DNA of 17,632 bases from Methanobacteriota archaeon. GTDB taxonomy: Archaea > Methanobacteriota > Methanobacteria > Methanobacteriales > Methanobacteriaceae. A program made the translations under genes and the position numbers. Of the stretch, positions 1 through 6,973 are shown one piece after another. Every line of letters starts with the position of its first letter. The stretch's first letter is position 1. The stretch covers positions 1-17,632 of the forward strand of contig JAEYSH010000150.1 of NCBI GenBank assembly GCA_023434825.1, read 5' to 3'. Below the pieces are notes generated by a model. It saw only the letters and a program-made list of their open reading frames with translations, was not told the origin of the DNA and ran no database searches.

Positions 1-358
1 GTTCAGTTCCTGGAACATCTCCAACATCTTCAAATGTGCTTTCATCACTCCAAGCTCTTTGAAGGTCTTCAGAACAAAAACCCAGATCAGTATCATGATT
101 TTCATAAATTAAATCCCATGTTTCTGAATCTCTAATTTCCCAGTACCAGTTATAAGTAATAGCACACTTTTCTTCATTCATTCCACTTGTTAAGTCTTTA
201 GTTAGTCCTTGACAGACTTTAGATTCTTCTTTATATCCCACAACTAAAGTTTTACCATCATCAAGATCAATATGTTTTTCCCAAACATCTTTAGGTCCCG
301 GAACCTTTTCTAAATCCGTATTAATTATCAAGTCCGAAAGTTCGTCTTTATTTACCAT
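1..358 (-). CDS. Hypothetical protein, 3' end outside the window
   Basis: This is an open frame of 119 codons reading leftward from an ATG at 358 to the window edge, so the C-terminus is missing. The start is supported by GGAG on the minus strand about 9 nt before the ATG, and by TATA-like stretches near 400-435. The visible part is soluble and acidic, with no signal peptide or membrane segment. It contains two Cys in the middle (about residues 49 and 65), a WYWE cluster and a third Cys (about residue 95). I do not recognise the family. The codon use and AT-rich third positions match the neighbours, so it is probably a real gene. It lies downstream of tmk on the same strand, but 209 nt of very AT-rich, T-tract-containing sequence separates them, so it probably has its own promoter. 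Confidence 0.65.
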   Translation of the reverse strand, partial: MVNKDELSDLIINTDLEKVPGPKDVWEKHIDLDDGKTLVVGYKEESKVCQGLTKDLTSGMNEEKCAITYNWYWEIRDSETWDLIYENHDTDLGFCSEDLQRAWSDESTFEDVGDVPGTE

Positions 359-567
359 ATTTCTGCACTCCATAAAACATGTGGATAAACTGAAATTATT
401 AAGAGCTTAATTTCTATAAAAATTATATGATTTAATTTATACTTATTTTTTGCCATAAGCATGCTAATAAAAAAATATATTGTTAAAAAGCTTTATTTAC
501 CCTTATTTTTAAAAATAAAAGTCAATTTTTTCTTTATCTTACAAAAAATAAATATTAAAGATGAATA
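359..567. other. AT-rich spacer between tmk and the partial gene
   Basis: No gene is visible here. On the minus strand the spacer first carries several T-rich runs just after the tmk stop (about 500-560), which could serve as archaeal U-tract termination. Around 503-520 there is an AT-only palindrome. TATA-like sequences at about 400-440 are suitably placed for the leftward partial gene starting at 358. Confidence 0.4.
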
Positions 568-1143
568 TTAAACGCATCGCCCAATTTTAGGAGATATAAC
601 TCTTTTTATATCTTCATGAACCTTATTAACTCCGTTATTTGCATTTATAACAAAGAAATTATTTTCTTCAGCTAATTTGAGGTATTTTTTACGTATTTTT
701 TCAAGAAAACTTTTATTTTCAAAGCTATCTTCACCATCACATCTTGTAAGAGCAGTTTCAACATCAATATCAAGTAGAATTACAGAATTTGGATTTTTAA
801 CATGTTTATTTATCTCATAAAGCCATTCTGGTTCGTTTTGATATACTATGCTTGAAAAAAAAGATCTGTCACTTATAACAATCTTACCAGATTTCTCTGC
901 TTTTTCTATTTCATCCATCAATACCATTCTGTCAGCTGCAAAAAGTAGAGCCAGAGTTTTTTGGAAATTATCTCCAGTAGCTCCGGGATCTTTTAACATT
1001 TCCCTTATTAGTTTTCCAACTGGTGAGTCTGTGGGTTCAAAAATCCTTTTAACTTCACATCCATACTCTTCAAGCCATTTTTCAAGAAGAAGTATTTGAG
1101 TTGATTTTCCAGAACCGTCAATACCTTCTAAACAGATATACAT
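568..1143 (-). CDS. tmk: Thymidylate kinase (dTMP kinase)
   Basis: The enzyme phosphorylates dTMP to dTDP with ATP in the cytoplasm, feeding dTTP synthesis. The 191-aa protein has the family's usual length. It opens with the P-loop GIDGSGKST (residues 7-15). It then shows the nucleotide-binding FEPTDS segment (35-40), AADR (69-72), the DRSFFSS motif (92-98) and the hydrophobic strand LDIDVETALTR (124-134). A LID-type stretch around 137-155 precedes the final helix. The LID has DSFE where bacterial enzymes usually have DRFE, so a LID arginine is not evident. This may simply be normal for the archaeal branch. The ATG at 1143 is preceded on the minus strand by AAGGAG at good spacing, which fixes the start. 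It is transcribed divergently from the U32 gene and appears monocistronic. Confidence 0.95.
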   Translation of the reverse strand: MYICLEGIDGSGKSTQILLLEKWLEEYGCEVKRIFEPTDSPVGKLIREMLKDPGATGDNFQKTLALLFAADRMVLMDEIEKAEKSGKIVISDRSFFSSIVYQNEPEWLYEINKHVKNPNSVILLDIDVETALTRCDGEDSFENKSFLEKIRKKYLKLAEENNFFVINANNGVNKVHEDIKRVISPKIGRCV

Positions 1144-1257
1144 AATATTCTCCTTAAATTAATCTAAACATAGTAGTATTAATTATTTTAGTCGTAAAAA
1201 CTGGAATTATTAATTTTAATCCAAATGATTACCTAAATATTAACTCTATTTCTCTTT

Positions 1258-1271
1258 AAATAATATATAAT
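1258..1271 (+). promoter_or_regulatory. Candidate TATA box for the U32 gene
   Basis: AATAATATATAA at about 1259-1270 is a good archaeal TATA element in the divergent tmk/U32 spacer. Initiation about 25 nt downstream would give a leader of about 55 nt, ending in the GGAG ribosome-binding site at 1339-1342. The call rests on sequence pattern only. The region is AT-rich, so other TATA-like sites exist. Confidence 0.4.
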
Positions 1272-1349
1272 TTCAAAACCTAAATAAGATCATTAATTAA
1301 TTTTAAAAATTAAGTTTATTAATCAAGCCCAATTTACTGGAGAAAAATA

Positions 1350-3962
1350 ATGAATAAAAAAATGCCCGAATTATTAGCACCAGCTGGAAGTATGGATGCC
1401 TTAAAAGCTGCTGTAAATGCAGGTGCTAATGCCGTATATCTTGCAGGGAAACATTTTGGAGCGCGCCACTATGCTGCTAACTTCAACGATAAAGAACTAG
1501 ATGAAGCAGTAGATTTTGCGCATGAAAGGGGAGTAAAAGTATATGTTACTGTAAATACTCTCATTAAAGACCATGAGATTAAAGAAGTTAGTAAATATCT
1601 AATTTTTCTGTATAAAATAGGAGTAGATGCAGTTTTAGTTCAAGATATGGGCGTTATTTCACTTATTAAAAAATTAGTTCCAGAACGGGAAATTCATGCA
1701 TCAACCCAGATGACAATCCACAATCTTGAAGGCGTTGAATGGGCATCGGAAATGGGAATTAAACGTGTTGTTTTATCAAGGGAAATGGGCTTATCTGAAA
1801 TTAAAAAAATCAGCCAAAATATTAAAGATAAAGAAATTGAACTTGAAATTTTTGCTCATGGAGCTTTATGTTATTCATATTCTGGTCAATGTTTCATATC
1901 TTCATTTATTGGAGGTAGAAGTGGAAATAGAGGAATGTGCGCACAGCCATGCAGAAGAAAATATGATCTTGTTTTTGGAAAAAAAGATGAATATGGAAAA
2001 CCTGTAAAATTAGCTTCTGCTAATATTAAAGACCCGTATTTATTATCAACACGAGATTTAGCGTTATATAAACATCTTGATAAAATTATAGAATTAAATA
2101 TCAGTTCTCTTAAAATTGAAGGCCGTATGAGGTCTCCAGAGTATGTAGCAATTGTTGTAAGTACATATAGAAATGCTCTAGATTCAATAGCAAAAGGCAG
2201 ATGGAAATCAAAAAAAGAAGATATTAATAACCTCAAATTAGCTTTTAGTCGTGATTTTACAGGAGGATACCTTTTAGAACCAAATTCAAGTCACGTGATG
2301 GGTAGAAATCTTCCAGGAAACCGGGGAATTTATGTAGGTCATGTTTTAAAATATAATAGAAATAATAAAGAAGTTTTATTAGAAATTAAAGGAAATATTG
2401 TCCCTCACAAAGGAGATGGAATCGTTTTTATATCTCCTAATAAAAGCATAAAAGATTATGGGATGTTAGTAACTGAAAATCCCCAAATTACGAAAAATAA
2501 AGTTAAATTTAAGGTTCAAAGACATTTAAATCCTGGAACAAAACTATACTTAACAAAGAGCAAAAAATTAATTGATAAAGCCCAAAAAATCATCAATGGA
2601 ACTACTGATGAACTGAAAAATCAGATAATAATAGATTTAGATATTTTAATTGAAAATAATGGTATAATATTCATTAAAAGCAGTTTTAAAGGCAATGAAG
2701 GTTATATAAATATAGAAAAAATCGCTGATTATAAAATGGAAAAAGCTGTGAATAAGCCCATCAGTAAAGAAACCATTGCAAAACAATTTAAAAAAACTGG
2801 AAATACTTCATTTAAAATTAAAAACATAAATATAACCTATCCTGGTGGCCTTTTTGCTCCAATAAGCCAATTAAACCAGATTAGAAGAGAATTGTTTGAA
2901 GAAATCAGTTCTAAAATTATTTCATCTTACAAACCAACCCAAGAAAAAGTAGAAGCATCTTACAAGCACTTTAATGATCTAAAACATGAATTAGATAAAT
3001 CATCAGATATCAAACAAAATAACAAAATTCCTCTTTTATGTGCATATGTTGATAATCTAGATGTCGTAAAAGCCGCTGCAGAACAGGGTTGTAAACGGAT
3101 TTATTTTAATCCTTTTAATTTTTATAATCCTGTAAAATGCAATGCTAAGTCTGAAAATAAAAATGAAGATTATTTAAAATTAATTATTAAAGCATTTTCT
3201 ATTTGTAAGGAAAATGATGTTGAATTTGTTTTAAAACTGCCCAATATCACCCCAACTTACTTTTTAAATAATATTAGGAATCTTTTAATTGATTCTTTTA
3301 AAGAAGGAATTGCTGGAGTCATGGTTAACGGAATTGGAGCTGCAAAATTTATTCAAGATATTAATCCCAAAATCAATTTATTCCCAGCATCAGGGTCCAA
3401 TATTACAAATAGTGAGTCAATTGACTTATTAAAAGGATATTTCAAAACATTCACTATTTCTCCCGAAGTTTCAAAAGATGAAATTAAAAATCTTTCACTT
3501 GAGGTCCAAAAAAAGAAATTAGATGTGCATTTAGAGCTAATTGTCCATGGAAATTTAGAATCAATTGTTTCTAAGGACTGTTTAACTTGCTTAATTGATA
3601 CTAACTTAACTGAAAAATCTCAAAATGACTTATTTTTCGCGATTAAAGATATTAAAGATCATATTTTTCCATTAAGGCTTGATAATGAATGTAGAACAGT
3701 TATTTTAAACTCTGTGGAGTTATGTCTAATTGATTACTTAAATCAAATTATGAAGATGAATATTGATGCTGTAGCTTTAGATTTACAGGGTCGTAGTCGA
3801 ATTTATGCACAAGAAATATGTTCTATTTATAAAAATATGGTTGAAATTAGTATAAATAAACCCCCTCAAAAAAATAAGCTTAAAAGGGCCAAAGAAAAAA
3901 TTAAAAAAATGTCCCTTGGAGGAATAACCACTGGAAATTTCATAAAAGGCACCACAAAGTAA
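1350..3962 (+). CDS. U32 family protein with DUF3656-type region (RlhA/TrhP-like)
   Basis: An 870-aa soluble protein of the U32 'peptidase/collagenase' family. Characterised bacterial members (RlhA, TrhP, UbiU/V) are Fe-S proteins acting in RNA or quinone hydroxylation rather than proteolysis. The N-terminal TIM-barrel part (about 6-300) starts with PELLAPAGS and contains AHGALCYSYSGQC and GMCAQPCRRKY. The four cysteines C174, C181, C197 and C201 match the Fe-S ligands of the family. A middle segment (about 320-530) resembles DUF3656. The C-terminal third (about 555-830) looks like a second barrel-like repeat, and the protein closes with GGITTGNF, similar to the C-terminal motif of long U32 proteins. 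The ATG at 1350 follows GGAG with good spacing. A rRNA- or tRNA-hydroxylation role is inferred from family resemblance, and the archaeal substrate is unknown. It appears monocistronic. Confidence 0.85.
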   Translation: MNKKMPELLAPAGSMDALKAAVNAGANAVYLAGKHFGARHYAANFNDKELDEAVDFAHERGVKVYVTVNTLIKDHEIKEVSKYLIFLYKIGVDAVLVQDMGVISLIKKLVPEREIHASTQMTIHNLEGVEWASEMGIKRVVLSREMGLSEIKKISQNIKDKEIELEIFAHGALCYSYSGQCFISSFIGGRSGNRGMCAQPCRRKYDLVFGKKDEYGKPVKLASANIKDPYLLSTRDLALYKHLDKIIELNISSLKIEGRMRSPEYVAIVVSTYRNALDSIAKGRWKSKKEDINNLKLAFSRDFTGGYLLEPNSSHVMGRNLPGNRGIYVGHVLKYNRNNKEVLLEIKGNIVPHKGDGIVFISPNKSIKDYGMLVTENPQITKNKVKFKVQRHLNPGTKLYLTKSKKLIDKAQKIINGTTDELKNQIIIDLDILIENNGIIFIKSSFKGNEGYINIEKIADYKMEKAVNKPISKETIAKQFKKTGNTSFKIKNINITYPGGLFAPISQLNQIRRELFEEISSKIISSYKPTQEKVEASYKHFNDLKHELDKSSDIKQNNKIPLLCAYVDNLDVVKAAAEQGCKRIYFNPFNFYNPVKCNAKSENKNEDYLKLIIKAFSICKENDVEFVLKLPNITPTYFLNNIRNLLIDSFKEGIAGVMVNGIGAAKFIQDINPKINLFPASGSNITNSESIDLLKGYFKTFTISPEVSKDEIKNLSLEVQKKKLDVHLELIVHGNLESIVSKDCLTCLIDTNLTEKSQNDLFFAIKDIKDHIFPLRLDNECRTVILNSVELCLIDYLNQIMKMNIDAVALDLQGRSRIYAQEICSIYKNMVEISINKPPQKNKLKRAKEKIKKMSLGGITTGNFIKGTTK

Positions 3963-3985
3963 ATGAATTTACTTTTCTTAATAAA

Positions 3986-4001
3986 AATTTATTAATAAAT
4001 T
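3986..4001. repeat. 16-nt AT-only perfect palindrome, possible TATA region of the lipoprotein gene
   Basis: AATTTATTAATAAATT is a perfect palindrome between the U32 stop and the lipoprotein start. Its TTTATTAAT core is about 27 nt upstream of the lipoprotein ribosome-binding site, so it may simply be the TATA element. With only A and T it could also arise by chance. Confidence 0.3.
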
Positions 4002-4032
4002 AAAACTAATTATTATATTGGGGAGTGATTAA

Positions 4033-4440
4033 TTGCATTACTTCAATAAATATTTAGTATTAATTTTATTTTTGATCTTAGTTATTCTTACATCAGGCTG
4101 TGCAAATAACAGTAATTCAAATGTAAATAATCAAACAAGCCAAAATAATGTCTCCATGCAAAACAATAATTCAATAAATTCAGGCATTATTGTCACTGTA
4201 AGTTATCAGGGGACCTGGAACGGCACTATTTCGGATAATTCAGGGAACAGGACTGTTCAGGGAACTGGAAATGGGAGGTTCAATTTAGGAAATAATCAAA
4301 AATCAGTCATTGTCAATTTTCAAAAATTAGGAAATAATAATTTACAGTTAAGGGTTCAGTTATTAAATGGGACAACTGTTATCGAATCTCAAACAAACAG
4401 TGCACCATTTGGAACCGTTTCCATTAGCAGGAATTCATAA
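4033..4440 (+). CDS. Small secreted lipoprotein, Asn-rich
   Basis: A 135-aa predicted lipoprotein. Residues 5-20 form a hydrophobic signal core ending in the lipobox LTSGC, with the lipidated Cys at residue 23. An Asn/Ser-rich linker follows (24-50), then a beta-rich domain with GTWNGTISDNSGNRTVQGTG and several N-x-S/T sites that could be glycosylated in archaea. The start is a TTG at 4033. It sits 4 nt after GGGGAGTGAT (4019-4028), a strong match to the 16S anti-Shine-Dalgarno, and no ATG in frame gives a complete signal peptide. The function is unknown. The external domain may bind an extracellular ligand or the pseudomurein wall, but nothing in the sequence shows which. Confidence 0.75.
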   Translation: MHYFNKYLVLILFLILVILTSGCANNSNSNVNNQTSQNNVSMQNNNSINSGIIVTVSYQGTWNGTISDNSGNRTVQGTGNGRFNLGNNQKSVIVNFQKLGNNNLQLRVQLLNGTTVIESQTNSAPFGTVSISRNS

Positions 4441-4520
4441 TTTCTTAATTTGAAAAATTAAAAATATAAATACTAATGAATTAAAAAATACTACAGATAA
4501 CTATGTAATATTAAGAAATT
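4439..4520. repeat. 11-bp perfect inverted repeat bracketing a convergent spacer
   Basis: AATTTCTTAAT at 4439-4449 is exactly complementary to ATTAAGAAATT at 4510-4520. It flanks most of the spacer between the lipoprotein gene and the convergent small gene ending at 4544. It could pair in transcripts of either strand and act in 3'-end formation. The arms are AT-rich, so significance is modest. Confidence 0.3.
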
Positions 4521-4543
4521 AAATTTAAAATGAAATAAATTCA

Positions 4544-4789
4544 TTATTTTTCCTTTTCAAGTTTCTCTAAAGTGGATTTGAGAAATTCTTCATTCTCATC
4601 AGCCATTATAATCATTTCAATATATTTTTCATCATCACCAATGGAACGTATAACACTTCTTATTGCCAGAATACATTCAAGAGATTTTTGAGCCTCTTTG
4701 ATGGTTTCTGGTTTAAATCGTGGGTGTCTCTGTACTTTTAAAAGAAATTCCACAATTTCAGACCATATATCCTCATCATCCTTGTTCAT
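4544..4789 (-). CDS. Small acidic hypothetical protein, 81 aa
   Basis: A charged 81-aa protein, predicted to be almost wholly alpha-helical. It has a central segment KEAQKSLECILAIRSVIRSI (about 47-66) and a Glu/Lys-rich C-terminus (EEFLKSTLEKLEKEK). There is no membrane segment and only one Cys, and I do not recognise the family. Upstream of the ATG at 4789 there is no convincing Shine-Dalgarno. On the minus strand a TATA-like TTATATT lies near 4815-4822, about 30 nt before the ATG, so the mRNA may be leaderless or nearly so. It diverges from the DASS transporter gene and the two share a 210-nt spacer that contains a perfect palindrome. Coding bias and length are reasonable, but the gene remains hypothetical. 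Confidence 0.6.
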   Translation of the reverse strand: MNKDDEDIWSEIVEFLLKVQRHPRFKPETIKEAQKSLECILAIRSVIRSIGDDEKYIEMIIMADENEEFLKSTLEKLEKEK

Positions 4790-4869
4790 ACATCTATTTA
4801 TATTATTATTACTTAATATAATTTCACTTAATAATAAAAAGCCAAATCAATTAAACATTTACGTAATTA

Positions 4870-4889
4870 TATAATGATTAATCATTATA
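4870..4889. promoter_or_regulatory. 20-nt perfect palindrome, candidate operator
   Basis: TATAATGATT followed by its exact reverse complement forms a perfect 20-nt dyad. It ends 7 nt before the TATA element of the transporter gene, so a bound dimer would cover the BRE position where TFB binds. It also lies about 50 nt upstream of the divergent small gene's TATA-like site. The core TAATGATTAATCATTA contains G/C positions, so it is less likely to be chance than the all-AT palindromes nearby. The regulator is unknown. Confidence 0.5.
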
Positions 4890-4896
4890 AAATATG

Positions 4897-4906
4897 TTTA
4901 TATATT
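4897..4906 (+). promoter_or_regulatory. TATA box of the DASS transporter gene
   Basis: TTTATATATT is a near-ideal archaeal TATA box. Initiation 24-28 nt downstream would fall at about 4925-4930. This would place the leader hairpin at 4933-4966 almost at the 5' end of the mRNA. Confidence 0.55.
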
Positions 4907-4932
4907 AATAATTCGTTAGGTTATCTGTTAAA

Positions 4933-4966
4933 GTTAAGGAGGTTAAAGGAAACCCCTTTCCTTAAC
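4933..4966 (+). promoter_or_regulatory. 5'-leader hairpin of the transporter mRNA
   Basis: GTTAAGG (4933-4939) pairs with CCTTAAC (4960-4966), and AAAGG (4945-4949) with CCTTT (4955-4959). This gives a 12-bp stem with a 5-nt bulge (4940-4944) and a 5-nt loop. The 5' arm also contains AAGGAGG, a Shine-Dalgarno-like sequence with no start codon at the right distance. The actual ribosome-binding site, GGAGG at 4988-4992, lies after the hairpin. The element may protect the mRNA 5' end or regulate translation. Confidence 0.5.
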
Positions 4967-4999
4967 CACCAAAAATTGAATAATTGAGGAGGCTTTAAA

Positions 5000-6382
5000 A
5001 CGAATTTAAACTTAAAGAATTTAGGAATACCCTTAGCTATACTTGCTTTTATAGTCGTTATGCTCATTCCTATGAATGGTTTAAGTCTTTCTGGCCACGC
5101 AGCACTAGCTTTACTTATATTCGCCATAATAATGTGGGCGACAGAGGCATTACACCTTGCCGTTACATCACTAATTATATTATTTATACAGCCCATTATT
5201 GGCGTTGCAACATTCCAGGATGCAGTAATAGGATTTGCGAATGGGATTATCTTCCTTATGATAGGAGGTTTCATTATTGCAGAAGCAATCCGAAAATCAG
5301 GATTGGCGACACGTTTAACCTATACAATGCTAAAAAAATTCGGAACAACACCTGATAGAAGCATATTTGTATCAGTATTTTCCACAGGTCTTTTATCTGC
5401 ATGGATTGAAAATGTTGTAGCCTACGCAATGTTATTACCTATTATTAAAGAGATTATACCTCTTATGGGTGTTAAAGACCCTGAAAAAGGTGGATCAAAC
5501 TTTGCAAAAGCTATGGTTCTTGGTGGATCCTTTGGTTCACTTGCAGGTGGATTCGGAACAGAAATAGGAACAGCACCAAACTTAATGGCCGCAGCTTACA
5601 CGGGAATTCCATTTGCAAGCTGGATGGTCTTTGGATTCCCACTAGCAATCATAATGATGATCATAATCTGGAAAGTACTCGGAAGAGTTTATAAACCAGA
5701 AATCAGTGGAATAGTTGGTGGAATGGACACAATTACCCGTAAAATGGAAAATTTAGGTCCAATGTCTAAAAACGAAAAACTTTCAATAGTTATACTACTA
5801 TTTACCATCGGATTATGGGTTACAACAGGAATAACAGGCTTAAACAGTTACAGTATCGCATTAATCGGTGCAGTGCTCTTCTTCGCGTTCAGAGTTCTGG
5901 ATTGGAAAGACGCACAAAATGGTGTCGATTGGGGATTAATTATCTTCTTCGGAGGAGCACTATCTCTTGGAGCTGCATTACTAAACACCGGAGCAGCAGC
6001 ATGGCTAATAGGCGTTATATTAAGCGTATTAGGACCTAACGCATCTACAATACTCATAACAATAGTATTAATGATTATTGCAGTTTCAATAACACAAGTA
6101 ATGTCAAATATCGCACTTGCAGCAATATTAGTGCCATTATCAGTTACATTAGCACAAGCACAGGGATTACCAGTAGGACAATACGCAGTACCCGTCGCAA
6201 TCGCATGTAGTTTATCATACATGCTACCAACAGCAGACCCAACTGTAGCAATGGCATATGGTACTAATTACGTGAGTATTAAGGAAATATTCAAAGCAGG
6301 GTTCCCTTTAATTATAATAGGAATCATAGTGTCTATAATAATTCTGTTCTCACCACTAGGAAGCTTAGCATTAGGAGCCTAA
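5000..6382 (+). CDS. DASS/SLC13-type anion transporter, apparent ACG start
   Basis: An integral membrane protein of the divalent anion:Na+ symporter family (carboxylates, sulfate and similar anions), 460 aa if translated from 5000. Twofold-repeat landmarks are visible: MWATEALHLAVTSLI near the N-terminus, the first hairpin tip SAWIENVVAYAML (about 133-145), GTAPN (190-194), the second tip TQVMSNIALAAIL (about 365-377) and SYMLPTADPT (about 406-415). Both canonical SNT motifs are altered, to ENV and SNI. No ATG, GTG or TTG lies in frame between the stop at 4985 and ATG 5060. Starting at 5060 would cut off half of the first membrane helix and has no ribosome-binding site. GAGGAGG at 4986-4992 sits 7 nt before ACG at 5000, giving the sensible N-terminus (M)NLNLKNLGIPLAILAF. 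The ACG could be a genuine non-canonical start or an ATG altered by mutation or sequence error. The substrate is unknown. A UspA gene follows. Confidence 0.85.
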   Translation, partial: TNLNLKNLGIPLAILAFIVVMLIPMNGLSLSGHAALALLIFAIIMWATEALHLAVTSLIILFIQPIIGVATFQDAVIGFANGIIFLMIGGFIIAEAIRKSGLATRLTYTMLKKFGTTPDRSIFVSVFSTGLLSAWIENVVAYAMLLPIIKEIIPLMGVKDPEKGGSNFAKAMVLGGSFGSLAGGFGTEIGTAPNLMAAAYTGIPFASWMVFGFPLAIIMMIIIWKVLGRVYKPEISGIVGGMDTITRKMENLGPMSKNEKLSIVILLFTIGLWVTTGITGLNSYSIALIGAVLFFAFRVLDWKDAQNGVDWGLIIFFGGALSLGAALLNTGAAAWLIGVILSVLGPNASTILITIVLMIIAVSITQVMSNIALAAILVPLSVTLAQAQGLPVGQYAVPVAIACSLSYMLPTADPTVAMAYGTNYVSIKEIFKAGFPLIIIGIIVSIIILFSPLGSLALGA

Positions 6383-6398
6383 AAAACAAAACCCATAA

Positions 6399-6441
6399 AT
6401 TGCAGAACGTAAATTCTGCAATCAAATTTATTTTTTTCTTT
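6399..6441 (+). terminator. Hairpin plus T-tract after the transporter gene
   Basis: ATTGCAGAA (6399-6407) and TTCTGCAAT (6414-6422) form a perfect 9-bp stem with a 6-nt loop. A T-rich run follows (6427-6441, TTTATTTTTTTCTTT). It resembles an intrinsic terminator and lies 17 nt after the transporter stop codon. It would end or attenuate transcription before the usp gene. Confidence 0.65.
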
Positions 6442-6477
6442 ACTTCAACATAAAATAGCTATTTGGAGGCATTAAAT

Positions 6478-6924
6478 ATGCATAAAAAAATATTATTACC
6501 CATAGATAATTCAGAAGCATCCCAAAAAGCAGGAGAATACGCTATTTCCTCTGCAGACATAACCGGTGCAGATATAATTGTTTTACATGTTATTGATACA
6601 TATTACTTAGAAGCTTTACCACAACTAGATTTAAGGGAAAAACTGGAAAAAGAGTTTAAAAAAGAAGGTAAAGAAGCCGTTCAAAAATTTGAGAAGAAAA
6701 TTGAAGATGAACAATGTGCAGGTAACTGTAAAAACATTAATTTGATAAGTATGATTAAAGAAGGCAAGCCAGATGATGTTATACTCAAAACCGCCGGTGA
6801 GTTGGGTGTTGACCACATTGTAATGGGTAAAACAGGTAAACATAGACTGGAAAAATTTTTAGTTGGTAGCACAACTGAAAGAGTTGTAAGAAGAGCTGAA
6901 GTTCCTGTAAATGTCATATCCTAA
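6478..6924 (+). CDS. Universal stress protein, UspA family
   Basis: A single Usp domain of 148 aa. It begins with the strand ILLPIDNSEAS and ends with the ATP-binding signature G117-x2-G120-x9-G130-S-T, followed by VVRRAEVPVNVI, so it should be of the nucleotide-binding type and form a cytoplasmic homodimer. I place the start at ATG 6478 because GGAGG at 6465-6469 is spaced 8 nt from it. A longer frame from the TTG at 6463 would overlap that ribosome-binding site. An unusual CAGNC pair (C80, C84) lies in the variable loop and could be redox-active or metal-binding, which is an inference. It follows the transporter gene by 95 nt across a hairpin terminator. Usp proteins often partner membrane transporters, so co-regulation by partial read-through is plausible. 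Confidence 0.93.
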   Translation: MHKKILLPIDNSEASQKAGEYAISSADITGADIIVLHVIDTYYLEALPQLDLREKLEKEFKKEGKEAVQKFEKKIEDEQCAGNCKNINLISMIKEGKPDDVILKTAGELGVDHIVMGKTGKHRLEKFLVGSTTERVVRRAEVPVNVIS

Positions 6925-6973
6925 ATCTTAATTTTTATTTACTTTTCAAATTAACAAATATTATTTTATTCTT

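Noticed and set aside
503..520. TTATTTTTAAAAATAA palindrome
   Set aside because: All A/T in a region of over 80% A/T, so expected by chance. It may contribute to a terminator, but there is no support for an operator.
4976..4987. TTG-AAT-AAT-TGA mini-ORF before the transporter ribosome-binding site
   Set aside because: Only three codons, not placed behind a usable ribosome-binding site, and most likely chance in AT-rich DNA.
6463..6477. Upstream TTG start for the UspA gene
   Set aside because: It overlaps the GGAGG that serves ATG 6478 and adds residues not typical of Usp N-termini.
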